64,000 nucleotides of DNA from Druceiella hillmani (Eukaryota > Arthropoda > Insecta > Lepidoptera > Hepialidae): positions 17,143,501 through 17,207,500 of the forward strand of contig JAYKKI010000006.1 in NCBI GenBank assembly GCA_039881145.1, in the 5' to 3' direction. Positions 1 through 11,756 of this stretch are shown piece after piece; within the stretch, counting starts at the first letter, position 1; each line of letters starts with the position of its first letter. Below the pieces are notes generated by a model, which was not told where the DNA came from, made no database searches, and saw nothing but the letters and a program-made list of their open reading frames with translations. The translations under genes were made by a program, and so were the position numbers.

Positions 1-451
1 TGATAGTGTAGTCATTTAGCAAAATAACAACTACCCGTAGCAAATATATTGAGTCATAGCGATTTACTTCATAGTTAATTTACTAGATATTTGATTTATT
101 CGTTAAGAAGCCCCATTGTTTATTTCCAGACCTCATCACCAGATTATCATCATATTTATATGGGACCTCACATATAGCACTCTCTTTCAAATAAAAAAGT
201 ATCACCAAAATCGGTCCACTCGGTAAATAATAATCGCTGAACTTACATAAAAAAAAAGATTCCGACGAATTGAGATTCTGTTAGAAACGCAAACTTTCTT
301 AAATGGGTGAAAAGAGTATTAATTCAAAATTTATATATCACAATATCATCCTTTTTTATATAGTTATTATTGTAATATCCAAATATTAGATAAATAATCG
401 AAATAAATTTATGCATAATATTAAAATAATATTAAATGTAAAAAAAATTAC
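1..451. other. A+T-rich left edge, no firm gene
   Basis: Probably intron or 3' part of the minus-strand micro-exon gene. A weak terminal-exon candidate lies at 243-277 (minus strand; acceptor gtttctaacag; ends FVGIFFFM then stop), but its T-run makes it unconvincing. Confidence 0.3.
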
Positions 452-496
452 CGAGGTGAAGAGTTTGTGCGATGTCTTCTAGACGTTTGGCAATAT
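452..496 (-). CDS. Micro-exon, 45 bases (LEDIA motif)
   Basis: 45 bases, phase 1-1, acceptor acattttttacag, donor GTAATT. Reads DIAKRLEDIAQTLHL. It resembles two 45-base exons of the paralog: DNREALEDLAHRLHA (27888-27932) and DIASVLKDVGRTADV (39351-39395). The LED[IL]A..LH pattern is shared with the first of these. Confidence 0.72.
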
Positions 497-3400
497 CTGT
501 AAAAAATGTAAATGTTATTCGAAACTAAGTAGATGTTGGAGTTAAATTAAAACTGATCGAACTTAAAGATAAAAGTTCAAAAATAATACATAAACAATTT
601 CATATCAATGAACACATAATTTCATATCAAAGAATATTCATAATTTCATATCAATGAACACACATAATTACATATAAAAGAATATTCATAATTTCATATC
701 AATGAACACACATAATTTCATATCAAAGAATATTCATAATTTCATATCAATAAACTCTGGAATTTGTAATATAGAATTTGATTATTGATCTTCTGATATG
801 TATGATTTTTTATGAGTTTAGAACCGGGTACTTTTTAATTAAAAATCCACTAAGCGAACAAAATGCATATTTAATGACAAATCAAATAAATTTAAATAAT
901 TCATCTAATAATATGATAACACAGCAAGTAGATAATACTCGAGTTCAGATATTATAATATTGAACTTCTTATTAATTGGTAGATAGACTGGAAAACGTTA
1001 TAGTAGCTGCTAGATTGGATAAGATGCATAGCAGTGGAAAGAATTTACATGTTTTGAAACAATAACGCTAGTTAAAGTCAGAGCTTATGTAACTAAAGAA
1101 ACTGTCGCATTTCCGATTTAAGTTCCTATAGTTTATGTAAATTCATTCCAATACGTTAATGTTTATTTAGTTTCCATTCCAAACCATTTATCCTATAAGC
1201 AAGTAAGCTTACAGATCAAGATTAAAAATTTTACAAGCAGACTTACTCGAACAGCTCAGAAAAGTTTATGATTCTGAAGGAAGAAAGTTACTAACCAATT
1301 ACTGTTGACAAATTTCAATCGATCGCACAGTCGATAAAGTTTAGAAGTATTCAAGAGTCAATTCAAACTCACTATCCGCATATGTCAAAATATTACCAGT
1401 CGGAAGCTCTCGTATTATATTATTATCCTTAATAACCGAAATACCCTGGATCATGTTCAAGAAGTAATAATTCTACGAGAAATAAAATGTTGAATTGTAA
1501 ACTGTGAATTGTAAACAACCCCTAAGCAAAAGTAACCAACCTCATTTTTGCACTGAGTTGTTTTCAAGCTAATGGGGAGAGGAGTTAATAAATTTCACTG
1601 CACATGACGACTGGCCACTGCATTGATGACCACAAAACATACAGCGACAATTGTCATAACGCAAGATAAAGCCATATTTTGCCCAGAACATGACACCAGG
1701 ACGTTTTATGTGATGCTTAACCGTTATTATTCACGTGTTCCATTTCTGTATTTAGCAAAGGCATATTTTTATTGTTTAATTGAAATAAAATTAATTGGAA
1801 ATAAATAATATTATTTTAATAAAATTATAACTTTTTTTAAAGTAACGTCCCGTATCAACTCAACTCGCTCACTCACAAACACGCAGGCATGAATTCATGT
1901 CCTCGTGCGCACGTCTAAACACACATAAGTAATCAAAACATTGAAGAAATATGGAGAGCTGAAGACTTACCTTCACGCTTTTTTTTGTCTGTGATAGCTG
2001 TAATGTCAAATAAAAATATATTTTATTATAATATACTTTATTTTATAAAATACTGAACGAAATAAAGTTGGCGAAAATAAAAAAAATAAAAATCATGTTT
2101 TATAAAATTAATAAACAAAATTATATTTTAATCATAAAAGTAATAAGTCGGTGGTCAAGTTCTTAAATATATGAGGAAGCAGTGACTTAACACATGGAGA
2201 CACGGCAATTTAAACTATATTAAACAGTATTAACAAAGTTCTGATCTCATCAAAACTATTGCTGTAAACAGAAGTGATAAGTTCGTCATTAAAAAGTTAG
2301 CCGTATAAAGCTAACGGGGGCTCTCCCACTCCGCGTCTGCCAGAACGTGGTCGCCATTCCAGAACCTTTCTTATTCAGCGGTCGTCAGTTCTGCATGCTA
2401 TATGATCTGCCCATTCCTGCTTCAGCCTATTAATTCTATAAGCTATGTCGATGGCCTTCGTTCTCCTACGGATCTTCTTATTACAGATCATATTTCTTAG
2501 AATAACCCCGAGCACAGACCATTCTACAATTGGCTGAGAGACTTTGAGTCTTTTTACGAATTCAATAGTAAAGGGTCACGTCCCAATTTCATAGTCTTCA
2601 AACACGTGGTATTTTGGACGAAAAGATATATCAAAGTTCCCGAATGCTGAGTTGGACTTACTTTATTGGACAGTTTGTCCTAAGTATCCATAATGATCAC
2701 CAATTTCGAGAGTAGCATTATGATGATATAAAAGTTAGGAATGATTTCTGTTTTGTCCATGTTTACTTTAAGAGCTATCTATTGGGAAACTCTTCTTAGG
2801 TCGTATCTAGGGTTTAATTGTGCCTCTCTGAGTGTCGTACCAAGGTCGCATCATTCAGCGATTTTGCTGTAACCGCTGTATCGTCGATAACTCAAAAATG
2901 AGTGATGAATTCGCCATTGATATTGACACCAAATCCGTTCTAATCCAAAAGCTTTAAGACATCTTCCAGCACTGTGATGGCGAGTAAATGGTGCGGCGAA
3001 TACAACAATATTAGAGATAATATTTTACTCCTAAAACTTATACATTAATTTGTGGGAATGTTATTGAAAATTAAATATTAGTCTTTGGGCAAAAATTAAT
3101 CACGTAAGGATATAATTGAAGATTTTATTAATCATATAAAATAAAACTTAGAATATGTACTTTTAGAAATTAAAATAAGGAAATAATGAGAACATTTACT
3201 TCCTTAATTAAAACATGCAATTGTAAAAGTAAAATACTGCTATTCAAATTTGTTTATATTTTGTTTAGAAAAAGATTACCTACCTTCTTCTTTTCGCACA
3301 ATTTCAGCAATTTTGAAAATCAGCGTCTCAACTGTAAATAAAAATGTCAATATTTTTGTGGCATATAACATTCTCTTTTTTTTGAGATATCAATTATAAA

Positions 3401-6400
3401 TAAATATTTTGATTGACACACTTTCAAATGTAGGTAGATGAGATACAGTACAAGTTGTCTGTGTAATCATCTAACCTCTCTTTTCAGTCTTGGGTATGTA
3501 CTTGAAAGTTTCGCGATTTAATGGAAACAAAGGTGAATCATGATTTTCAACGTCATGTTTGTCGACAACATAAAAATAATATTACTGAATTCGTAACTAG
3601 TGCTGAATACATGCTTGTAGTAGGAAAAGACGTGTTATTCTAGAAAACATAAAGCAGTTACTAGAACGCAAACAATTTTCTTGACAATGTAAAGTTAGTG
3701 TAAGAGATAGAGAAAGTTTTTTTGGAATTATGGAAAAAGATACATTTGTATAATATACATAATTTTTTTTAATCGGATACTATATGTGCATTGCTTATGA
3801 TAGGGAGTCACATTAATCTATGAGTATAAGCTCGCCCAGAATTGTGACTCCTAGAGTTTTTCTTGTATACCTACGTAAAAATGCATGTACGTATTCTGTA
3901 CAGCTCAAAGGACAAAACCCTCGACAGCAAAAAAACTTAATGAGTACCGTCCCGTCGAACCAGTTAATTCACCCTTTGGGATTATTTGGCGTATATTGAT
4001 ACCAACGAATGAGGGTTAACATATTACCAATGAAGTTGATTTTCACTCGTGGTACATTATTTGTAGTATAAATAGCTAAAACTTGAATATTTTTGATTCA
4101 TAATATGTTATGAGATATTGGAACAATTATACCTTCGTGGAATCCATGAGCTACCAAATCCAATGATTTCGCCCCTGTTGAGGATAAAAATAAGTTTTAT
4201 ATTATTTAGTGTCTTAAATGGAAATACAAATGATTAAATCAATAGCTGCTAGACGATTAGTACAGGTTTTAAATTCAGAATCTGGATTGAGACAACTGGC
4301 TTTTTCATAAACTTTCTATCTTCCCTGTAACTTTGGTATCCGCATAAAAACTAGACTATTTTCATTGTAATATGTATATTGTTTTATACTTCAGTAGTTT
4401 ATGAAATAAAAACAAAGGAAATATGTGTTTCATAACGAAATAAAGTAAGTATATAAAAATTGTGATGTAGGTATAAATAGGAAAAACTGAACTGGATAAT
4501 TTAGTGAATCTCCACAATGCAGTTCAACATTATTTAATCTAGAAACATGAAACATAGGGACTTATGCTATTGACCTAATTATTTCGTTCTATTAACGTAT
4601 GCAAACTCTGAAGATTTTATAAAGTATAACCTCTAAAGGGACAAAGAGGGGTAAAAATATTAACATAAATTTTATTTAATAATGCTTCGGTAAGATATAA
4701 TATCATAAATTTTATTTACAAAATGTACCTACGAACTGGATAATTTAGTAAATCTCCACAATGCAGTTCAACATTATTTAATCTAGAAACATGAAACATA
4801 GGGACTTATGCTATTGACCTAATTATTTCGTTCTATTAACGTATGCAAACTCTGAAGATTTTATAAAGTATAACCTCTAAAGGAACAAAGAGGGGTAAAA
4901 ATATTAACATAAATTTTATTTAATAATGCTTCGGTAAGATATAATATCATAAATTTTATTTACAAAATGTACGTACGAACTGGATAATTTAGTGAATCTC
5001 CACAATGCAGTTCAACATTATTTAATCTAGAAACATGAAACATAGGGACTTATGCTATTGACCTAATTATTTCGTTCTATTAACGTATGCAAACTCTGAA
5101 GATTTTATAAAGTATAACCTCTAAAGGAACAAAGAGGGGTAAAAATATTAACATAAATTTTATTTAATAATGCTTCGGTAAGATATAATATCATAAATTT
5201 TATTTACAAAATGTACGTACGAACTGGATAATTTAGTGAATCTCCACAGTGCAGTTCAACATTATTTAATCTGGAAACATGAAACATAGGGACTTATGCT
5301 ATTGACCTAATTATTTCGTTCTATTAACGTATGCAAACTCTGAAGATTTTATAAAGTATAACCTCTAAAGGGACAAAGAGGGGTAAAAATATTAACATAA
5401 ATTTTATTTAATAATGCTTCGGTAAGATATAATATCATAAATTTTATTTACAAAATGTACGTACGAACTGGATAATTTAGTGAATCTCCACAGTGCAGTT
5501 CAACATTATTTAATCTGGAAACATGAAACATAGGGACTTATGCTATTGACCTAATTATTTCGTTCTATTAACGTATGCAAACTCTGAGGATTTTATAATG
5601 TATAACATCTAAAGGGACAAAGAGGGGTAAAATATATTAACATGAATTTTATTTAATGCTTCGGTAAAATATAATATCACAAATTTTATTTATAAAATAT
5701 ACTTACATAAAAGTTACTCATATTTAAAGTTTTATTGTTAAAATTTCGAGACTTTTAATAATACTTCGAATATTCTTTCTGCCGAGATTAAGATAACAAT
5801 TTATTTAGATAATTTTTCTTCAAGAGATGCAATCGCAAATTAACATTTAATTTGCCAAGTACAATTCAAACGTGACATTTATTTATTTACCTATTTTATG
5901 AATGGTATTACGCTTTTACTAAGTTTCCCGTAGAAGTTTTTACAGCCAACAATTTTTTTTTAAGAAATTACTTCCTTTTTCTTCAAAGATTTCAGCAGTT
6001 CAGCTACACAAAGGGAATGTACAGGCGGCTACTTACTTTTCTTACTTCACTTTTTTCTTTAAAATCTTTCGAAAAAGTAAACATAAACAGGAAGGACACG
6101 ATGAAACCCTCGTGCACTAGTACTCCTTTAGATACGACTGTGCAGTGTGTCAACAGGTCATCGAAGGGTCGTTTATTGTATCTAATTCGAACTCACCTTT
6201 AACTGCTCCAGGGAGGGCTGGAAATAAAATACACAAAAAGCTATAGTGAATATATTAATAGTTCATTTATAAGGAGGCAAGGTAGTCAGATACGGAACTA
6301 CTAGTGCGATGTTTAAAAACCTGTCAAGTACAAGTAAAGCTTGCTCTTTCACAGACCTAATCACATATCGTGATGCAAATTTCAAAAATGATGACATCTA

Positions 6401-8710
6401 GAATCATTGAAATAGCTAGGAATATTTTTGAGTATTTACTATTGGGCAATATCTAAAGTATCGAGCAGTTTCTGTAACAGATAATATCGAGCAGTTTCTG
6501 TAACAGACAGACAGATAAACGCATGAGTGATCTTATAAGGATAACTTTTGACGTGAATATGTCTTTAAATTTGCTACCTCTCTTTGGGGCAATCCAAAAA
6601 ACCTAATGATAACAAAATCGGGGGATACAGTTTGGCTTTGCAGTTTCGAATCTATCCTCTACATCAAACATTAAATTATACCACTGGATAGCTAAATGAT
6701 CAAAAAATTCATTACGATAAGCGAGAACAGTGACGCATCGCGCGCGGTGGAGGGGGAAGCGCCACCATTTTGAGGTTATTTTGCTATGTATCGTCGATTT
6801 GCAATTAGTATAAGTTTTATTCAGAAAAGTTACGATGTTCGTTTAAGTTTTAATTGAGCTGTCATCAAAATCTATCGATTGTATATAAAACATTAGTTGT
6901 GTGGTTTATGGTTGTGGTGTTAGAATAAAAAAAATCGTATACGGTTGGAAAGAGCTTCTCAAGAGCAATCCATTGATACCTATAAAATACCATATGCTTA
7001 CACGTATTCACGTAAAACACACAAACTATCTAAATATATGTGATAGAGTAGAGACGCCTTGTGGAAGGCTAGGTCCGCGATGAGACCACGGATACTTCAC
7101 AGACGCGATAACATTTTACGCCAATAGGCCACGTGCAAACCTGTTGACTACTCTCAAATGTTAGGCTAGCAGAGGTAACTACCTCTGCTAGCCGTGTGTG
7201 GACAGCTGTGTATTTAATAAACACTGCAGTCTTTCGTTCAATCATATTTAAACATGTCACTTGAAATTTATATAAATAATGCCATTTAATATCAATATTC
7301 TAACAAAACTTCATTAAATTGTTGCCAGTTCATTCATTCATAATCAAACATATTATTTGATATGATGTATGGCTTGTTAGGGTTCTTTCAATCTCGGAAT
7401 TATTTGTTTTTACAGGCAGATTTGAAGAAACAAAAGTGGGTGTATTTTGCTTTAACTACTGGAGATCAAATATAATCATATTGAATATATTTGGCGTTAA
7501 TTTTGTAGAAATTCATTATTTCTACTTTCTTTAAGTTCTTTACCGCGACCTAGGTTTCGTTGTATTACAACATCTTCAGGTGTGCTATCAGCAAAGATCT
7601 TTGACGCGTAAAGAAATTAAAGAAAGTAGAAATAATACTACATCACGTAGTTTCAAAATGGAATCTAAATTTTTTTTTTCATTTTACTGTGAAAAAAGCA
7701 ATTGCATATCAGATGAGACATACCTTTGCTTCAGCATTTTTATCTATATATTAATAGTAGATTATACTTTGGATCGCTTCGTGAATGGGAACTGCTCATA
7801 GTTCTATTTTAGGTAAAAATAAGCTCAAACCTTCATAAATAAGGCAGTTTTTTGACATGACTATTAGATACCTGGTGAAACCAATATATATTAAAAGGAT
7901 GGAGTCTCTCTTACGCTTATACGGCTCCTGCTTCTTTGTCTCCAACTTCGTGTCTGGCTTCGTTACTGGTGTTTGTACCGGCTTCGTCGCTGGCAACTTG
8001 TTGTCCGCATTCACTGCGATCTATCGTAGTAAATCATTAATATATCAAACGATTAAGAGCTTTCATCGAAATACTGTAGATATTTTATCCTTATAAAATA
8101 CGTTGTAAAAAAGTATATTAGCAAACCTGGTAGCACTAGATAACTTCGTAACATAATATTATGTGTGAAATTTAATATAATTTCCACAAAATTATTTTAT
8201 GAGATAAATATTAACTGACTTTTATGTTTACTTTACCAATTGTATACCTTTATTTGTTTAGAGTTATATTCTATAGCACAAACATAATAATAATCGATTT
8301 ATCGAAATTAGCGTATTTTTTAGAAAGTATTATATCTACTATTTATATTATATCTAAGCACTCCTTAGAAATAATTCATTATTCCTAATATATGTAACGA
8401 ATATTCTTGTCTACTATCAGCAGAACAAATAGAAATTTTAATTTAGTGTATGTGGGCCCATCGCCGGGTACATCTCTGTTTGTTATTTTTTAATGAACAA
8501 TTCGATAAAATTTTTTTATTGTCATAGATAATTAAATACTCTATCATGGTATGCATACTATTAAATATTAAACCTATATGTATAGCTACAGTTATGCTAA
8601 CGGTATATAACGTTGTACGAAGTGGAAACCACTTCGCGCGGTGGTACAATATACAATAGTAGACTTACGGCAAACGTGAGCAGGAGCACACAAGGCAGTA
8701 GGCCCTTCAT
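452..8710 (-). CDS. Micro-exon secreted protein gene, minus-strand paralog (left end probably outside window)
   Basis: Exons read on the minus strand: 8669-8710, 7915-8020, 6197-6217, 3284-3331, 1971-1997 and 452-496, each bounded by AG and GT. Phases agree throughout: 0 after exon 1, then 1-1 for all later exons. The product starts with a signal peptide (MKGLLPCVLLLTFA + IAVNA), then a Lys/Pro/Thr-rich stretch, then short amphipathic segments. Exon sizes and residues parallel the plus-strand locus at 25802-39655 (42-base exon 1; 48, 27/30 and 45-base exons in the same order), which is strong evidence that both are real. Function not recognised; probably a small secreted peptide or effector. 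No terminal exon is certain: the gene may continue left of base 1, or end at a weak candidate near 243-277, and an early terminal exon is possible at 5960-6003. Introns contain an RTE-type remnant, a 244-bp satellite and one copy of an unclassified repeat. Confidence 0.72.
601..752. repeat. Short tandem repeat, period about 47 bp
   Basis: The phrase catatcaatgaacac...aaagaatattcataatt recurs with starts at 601, 647, 695 and 743, so about three units plus a partial one. Intronic in the minus-strand gene. Confidence 0.8.
753..1970. other. Intronic stretch without recognised feature
   Basis: A+T-rich; the only longer ORF (1623-1808, plus strand) shows no family resemblance and is taken as chance. 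Confidence 0.4.
1971..1997 (-). CDS. Micro-exon, 27 bases
   Basis: 27 bases, phase 1-1, acceptor gacattacag, consensus GTAAGT donor. Reads ITDKKKRE after a split codon. It occupies the place of the 30-base exon 31763-31792 of the paralog. Confidence 0.65.
2313..2985 (-). pseudogene. RTE/BovB-like LINE reverse-transcriptase remnant
   Basis: Read on the minus strand across several frames it gives the C-terminal half of an endonuclease-reverse transcriptase: LEDVLKLLD, then NINGEFITHF..IDD where the family has the (Y/F)ADD box, then MDKTEIIPN, then SVLGVILRNMICNKKIRRRT, then WADHIACRTDDR and KVLEWRPRSGRR close to the 3' end. Stops and frameshifts interrupt it and the catalytic box is degraded. 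It lies in an intron of the minus-strand micro-exon gene. Clade assignment rests on the VLEWRPR(S/T)GRR tail and is approximate. Confidence 0.8.
3284..3331 (-). CDS. Micro-exon, 48 bases (KIA motif)
   Basis: 48 bases, phase 1-1, acceptor tttttatttacag, donor GTAGGT. Reads (V)ETLIFKIAEIVRKEE. It matches the 48-base exon at 30123-30170 of the paralog (QSLTSKIAKTLRDMH): same length, same phase, shared L..KIA..[VL]R pattern. Confidence 0.75.
4489..5705. repeat. Satellite: five tandem 244-bp units
   Basis: Units begin at 4489, 4733, 4977, 5221 and 5465, each starting gaactggataatttag. Spacing is exactly 244 bases. Units 1-4 differ at only a few positions; the last one has several changes and small indels. 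It sits in an intron of the minus-strand gene; no ORF. Confidence 0.95.
5960..6003 (-). CDS. Candidate early terminal exon of the minus-strand gene
   Basis: After an acceptor (ccctttgtgtag), phase 1 reading gives ELLKSLKKKEVIS then TAA, a cationic amphipathic tail. AATAAA motifs lie on the minus strand at 5878-5887. Joined to exons 1, 2 and the 21-base exon this makes an uninterrupted 71-codon reading frame. A GTAATT donor inside it (exon 5972-6003) would give 32 bases and break phase with the next exon, so a terminal role is the better reading. Uncertain; transcript data would decide. Confidence 0.35.
6197..6217 (-). CDS. Micro-exon, 21 bases
   Basis: A 21-base block between a pyrimidine-rich acceptor (tattttatttccag) and a strong GTGAGT donor, phase 1-1, reading PLPGAVK. 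Both splice sites are close to consensus and the length keeps the frame, so it fits the gene well. It has no clear counterpart in the plus-strand locus, hence moderate confidence. Confidence 0.5.
6544..7018 (+). mobile_element. Unclassified repeat family, copy A (MITE-like)
   Basis: Shares long blocks with copies B (9655-10210, inverted) and C (45771-46580), including a GC-rich core (gcgcgcggtggagggggaag at about 6740) amid A+T-rich DNA. The ends carry an inverted motif: ACGTGAATA(T/C)GT at the left and its complement near 7001-7013. No transposase recognised. It may be the 5' region or a deletion derivative of a DNA transposon. Confidence 0.7.
7164..7193. repeat. Perfect hairpin, 13-bp arms, 4-base loop
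   Basis: ggctagcagaggt / acctctgctagcc around aact. One of several perfect short inverted repeats in the window; no terminator-like T-run. Confidence 0.85.
7483..7654 (-). mobile_element. Hammerhead-bearing short retroelement, copy 1 (rearranged)
   Basis: Starts gaatatatttggcg and ends ctacatcacgtagtttc like copies 2 and 3. A minus-strand hammerhead-like core lies at 7543-7583 (CTGAAGA, helix II GTTGT/ACAAC, GAA, ACC-TA-GGT, cleavage C); its helix I pairing is weaker than in the other copies (GCGG opposite CACAC). The right arm is shortened: it begins near the position that corresponds to the predicted cleavage site. No target duplication found. Confidence 0.65.
7915..8020 (-). CDS. Exon 2: signal-peptide end and Lys/Pro/Thr-rich region
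   Basis: 106 bases, phase 0 to phase 1, between an AG at 8021-8022 and a GTAAGA donor. It reads IAVNADNKLPATKPVQTPV, then TKPDTKLETKKQEPYK. The IAVNA part finishes the signal peptide, with likely cleavage after Ala before DNKLP. The remainder repeats a TKP-type theme (KPVQTPVTKPDTK) and is strongly cationic. The paralog exon 2 is also Lys/Pro-rich. Confidence 0.78.
8669..8710 (-). CDS. Exon 1: signal peptide core
   Basis: Codes MKGLLPCVLLLTFA (14 residues, 42 bases) and stops exactly at a consensus GTAAGT donor. One lysine followed by a leucine-rich core is a typical secretion signal start. Length and donor position equal exon 1 of the paralog at 25802. The ATG is the one closest to the TATA box in the right frame. 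Confidence 0.8.
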
Positions 8711-8776
8711 GTCGCTAGCGGCTGTCAGAGATCGTAGCAACGCGCTAATGTCGGCACGCTGAAAGCCGCCCATACA

Positions 8777-8783
8777 CTTTATA
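8777..8783 (-). promoter_or_regulatory. TATA box of the minus-strand micro-exon gene
   Basis: TATAAAG on the minus strand, 73 bases upstream of the start codon at 8710. The plus-strand paralog has TATAAAA at 74 bases from its own start, so the promoter geometry is shared. Strong TATA promoters are common on highly expressed secreted-protein genes of insects; that use here is inference. Confidence 0.6.
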
Positions 8784-9654
8784 TTATGCGTCACAAGTTT
8801 GTTCATTACAAAGTACACACAGCATTTATATTGTCTGTATGTTATTCGGCAGTATAAGGTGATTACAAACATCTTACAATATTTTGCAGTAACAGTCGTG
8901 TTACATTTTTCTTATCACGTTTGTAACTTAATTTTGCAGTACTTCATTTAATCATTGGTTGTGTTTTTCCCATGTACATAGTAGAGAAATAAAAATGAAA
9001 AGCTTTTAAAAATTTAGTGAAAGATTAATATTAAAATTATATAAATAATGTGTTTTCCGAAGAAAATCTTTTTATCGCGCAATAAATGAATCAGTGTTAG
9101 GTACAAAGATGTATGACAGAAATGTTGATGACGCGTCACGCTGCAGTGGGGCGTTAGATCTTTAATTCGGCAATACGTGTTTTTTGTGGTTTAATAATTT
9201 AATATGTATGAGAGTAAAAAAATGTTGTGTAGATATGTAGGTTTTAAGGCATATTTTTAGAGTTCCGTGCCTCCAAAAGAAAAAAATGGAACCTTTATAA
9301 ATTCTTTCTGCCAGTTACAACCGTTCCTCCCAGAAACCAATTGACCACAGAGTACATACACTTGACATTGAAAATTGAAATTTGGCGTATTAATGAAACA
9401 ATTAATATGCACATATCGCAATAGGTAACATTTACAAGTATTTGTATGGAAATTTTAATATTTATTAAGTACACGATTTTTTTAAAATTTTATATACAGT
9501 GTCGTTTGGGCCTCTATTAAAGGTAAACATTTTTCGGGGCCCGATTAAAGGGCTAATAATAAAAGTTTCAAAAGTATTTTTATCATAATTTCATATTTTT
9601 TCTTAAAACTCTTTAATAATTTTGAATAATTTTCAGGGATGTACCGAAAAAATG
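8784..9654. other. Upstream region of minus-strand gene
   Basis: No coding signal. Around 9250-9300 the text (ttagagttccgtgcctccaa...aatggaacctttata) matches the theme of a dispersed repeat also seen at 18470-18560 and, inverted, near 11160-11195, 23555-23620 and 29120-29200. Confidence 0.4.
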
Positions 9655-10210
9655 TGCGAAAAAAAATGGGGTGTGGCTGTGTCATGGACACCGCCGTGTG
9701 TTGTACGTGACGGTTGTTCTTCAGAAGCCCTTTCCAGCCGTATACGATCTCTGTATTTGGTTTTGACTTTTCGACGCGTATAAGCCGACATTATATATTT
9801 TTGATAATATTTTTTTATTCTACAACCTTATTATATTCACTGTCACTACGTTCAACTAATGTTTTATATAAAATCGATCGATTTTGACGACAGATAACGA
9901 TTCAAATTTAAACGAACATCGTAGCTTTTCCGAATCAAAGGTTATACTAATTAGAAATCTTGATACGCAACAAAATAACCTCAAAACGGCGGCGCTTCCC
10001 CCTCCACCGCGCGCGATGCGTCACTGTTCTCTATCGTAATACATTCTTTGATCCTTTAGCTATCCAGTGGTATAATTTAATTTTTGATGTAGAGGATAGA
10101 TTCGAAACTGCAACGCCAAAACTGTATCCCCCGATTTTGTTATCATTAGTTTTTTTGGATTGCCCCCGAATGGTAGCAAATTTAAAGACGTATTCACGTC
10201 AAAAATATGT
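9655..10210 (-). mobile_element. Unclassified repeat family, copy B (inverted)
   Basis: Reverse-oriented relative to copy A, with the same GC-rich core (cttccccctccaccgcgcgc about 9998) and the ACGTGAATACGTC motif at its right end. Its left end (aatggggtgtggctgtgtca) is shared with the right end of copy C. Read inward it opens MSAYTRRKVKTKYRDRIRLE from 9792, a basic peptide also seen in copy C, perhaps the start of a lost ORF. Confidence 0.7.
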
Positions 10211-11641
10211 TGTCTCTCCTTATTTCTGAAATTATTCAGCCTAAAATTATGAAAAATAGAATTATTAGAAGATTACGTAAAGGTGGTAATGAAACTACAG
10301 CGATTATCCAATATCCTATATTTTTGAAACACGCGCTACTTTTTAACGCCCCTAAGAGATATGGTAGGCAAATTGTTTACGTTGAAAAATATTAATGCTC
10401 TCAAGAAATAAAATTACTCTGAAATACTTATTTGTGAAATAAAATTACTCTGAAAAAAAAAATTACTCTCAAGAAATAAAATTACTCTGAAATGCTTAAT
10501 GTGTAAGGAACCCTCGCAGTGCGAGTTCTACTCCTGCGTACACGTTTTTTTAATATTCGCTGAATAGTTTCCAGATATTCATCACTTTAATAGCTCGAGT
10601 TACGTAAATATAAAACTCTAAAGGTGCTATGGATTATTAATTTTTCACAACAAAAATTAATTTTTAATTTATAAAATAAATATTAATTTTTCACAACGTA
10701 AATACATTGCCTACTGTATCCTTCACAGGCACAAAACATTGAGGTATTTCAAAAATTATAAGATTTAGAATAAGTGCTAGTTTTCTTGTAATCTTCAAGC
10801 CATATTTAATCAACCCCGTTTTTTCATGATTTTTTTCTTAGTACTTTAGGAAATAAAGGAGGAAGACCGTTAATTTTCGCATATTTTATGGTATATTTTT
10901 AAATATGCTATTTAAAATTATGAGAAAAATATTTTTGTATTCTTCATGTCTTTCCAAATGATACATGAAAATTAAAAGAACGTTGGAGTGCCTTATGTAG
11001 GTACTCCTTACGTGAATATTTTTAAAAAGTTAGTGCAAAATACGTGTGTAAATAAGATGTGTTACTATGCCAAATGTCAAGTTTCCATGTCGCGTAATTT
11101 CTGAGAAAATCGATCGTGACAGATGAACTGACAGAGTTTGAGTGGTCATATATGGATTCTGTTCTTCAGTTTGCGGTACGGAATCCTAAAAAGGAGTCTC
11201 TTTAATGCTACCAATATTTTATATAATACCTATTATGGGTTTCACACTGAATAGCGCCAAAATGAATTATTATATGAAAATTTTATTTATTTATACATAA
11301 ACGATAAGAGTTCTGGTGTCCAGTAAAAATGTGTTACAATACGTTTCGCCAGAGGACCACAAATTTACTTAAGATTATGATGTACGTCGTGTTTCTATAA
11401 TCTCGTTTAATTTTCTATAAAAACTTTAGTTTTCGTAAATATTTTTTTAATAATTCTTGAGAAATCTGTTATTATGACACGAAGTGATTATTAAAATTTA
11501 TTTTTCAGTATGAAGTCGCATATTTTCATTAACACAAAGTGCCAATGAAAATATTATTGTTAAGAAGTGCTTAATGTTACTTAGAAATGAAAATTTTAAA
11601 AAGTATAGAAAAATATTTTCTTATTATTCATTAAGTATTAA
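10211..11641. other. Non-coding stretch
   Basis: No gene recognised. Near 10400-10500 a short tandem of aaataaaattactctgaa. At 10505-10535 the text ctcgcagtgcgagttctact is the reverse of a motif at 21645-21665 and 28806-28826, i.e. a dispersed repeat. Confidence 0.4.
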
Positions 11642-11694
11642 GGTACTTAACAGCTTCTGCAATAAACGAGTTATTGCAGAAGCTGTTAAGTACC
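11642..11694. repeat. Perfect hairpin, 24-bp arms, 5-base loop
   Basis: Arms 11642-11665 and 11671-11694 are exact complements around acgag. No flanking mobile-element signature. Confidence 0.92.
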
Positions 11695-11756
11695 AATTAA
11701 ATTTTGACGTATTGTGTTAAGTTTAATAAAATATGTATCCGATGAGTTTAAAAGAT

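Noticed and set aside
6046..6065. 20-base minus-strand exon candidate (and a similar one at 7723-7742)
   Set aside because: Length breaks the phase 1-1 rule and the following exon would meet a stop.
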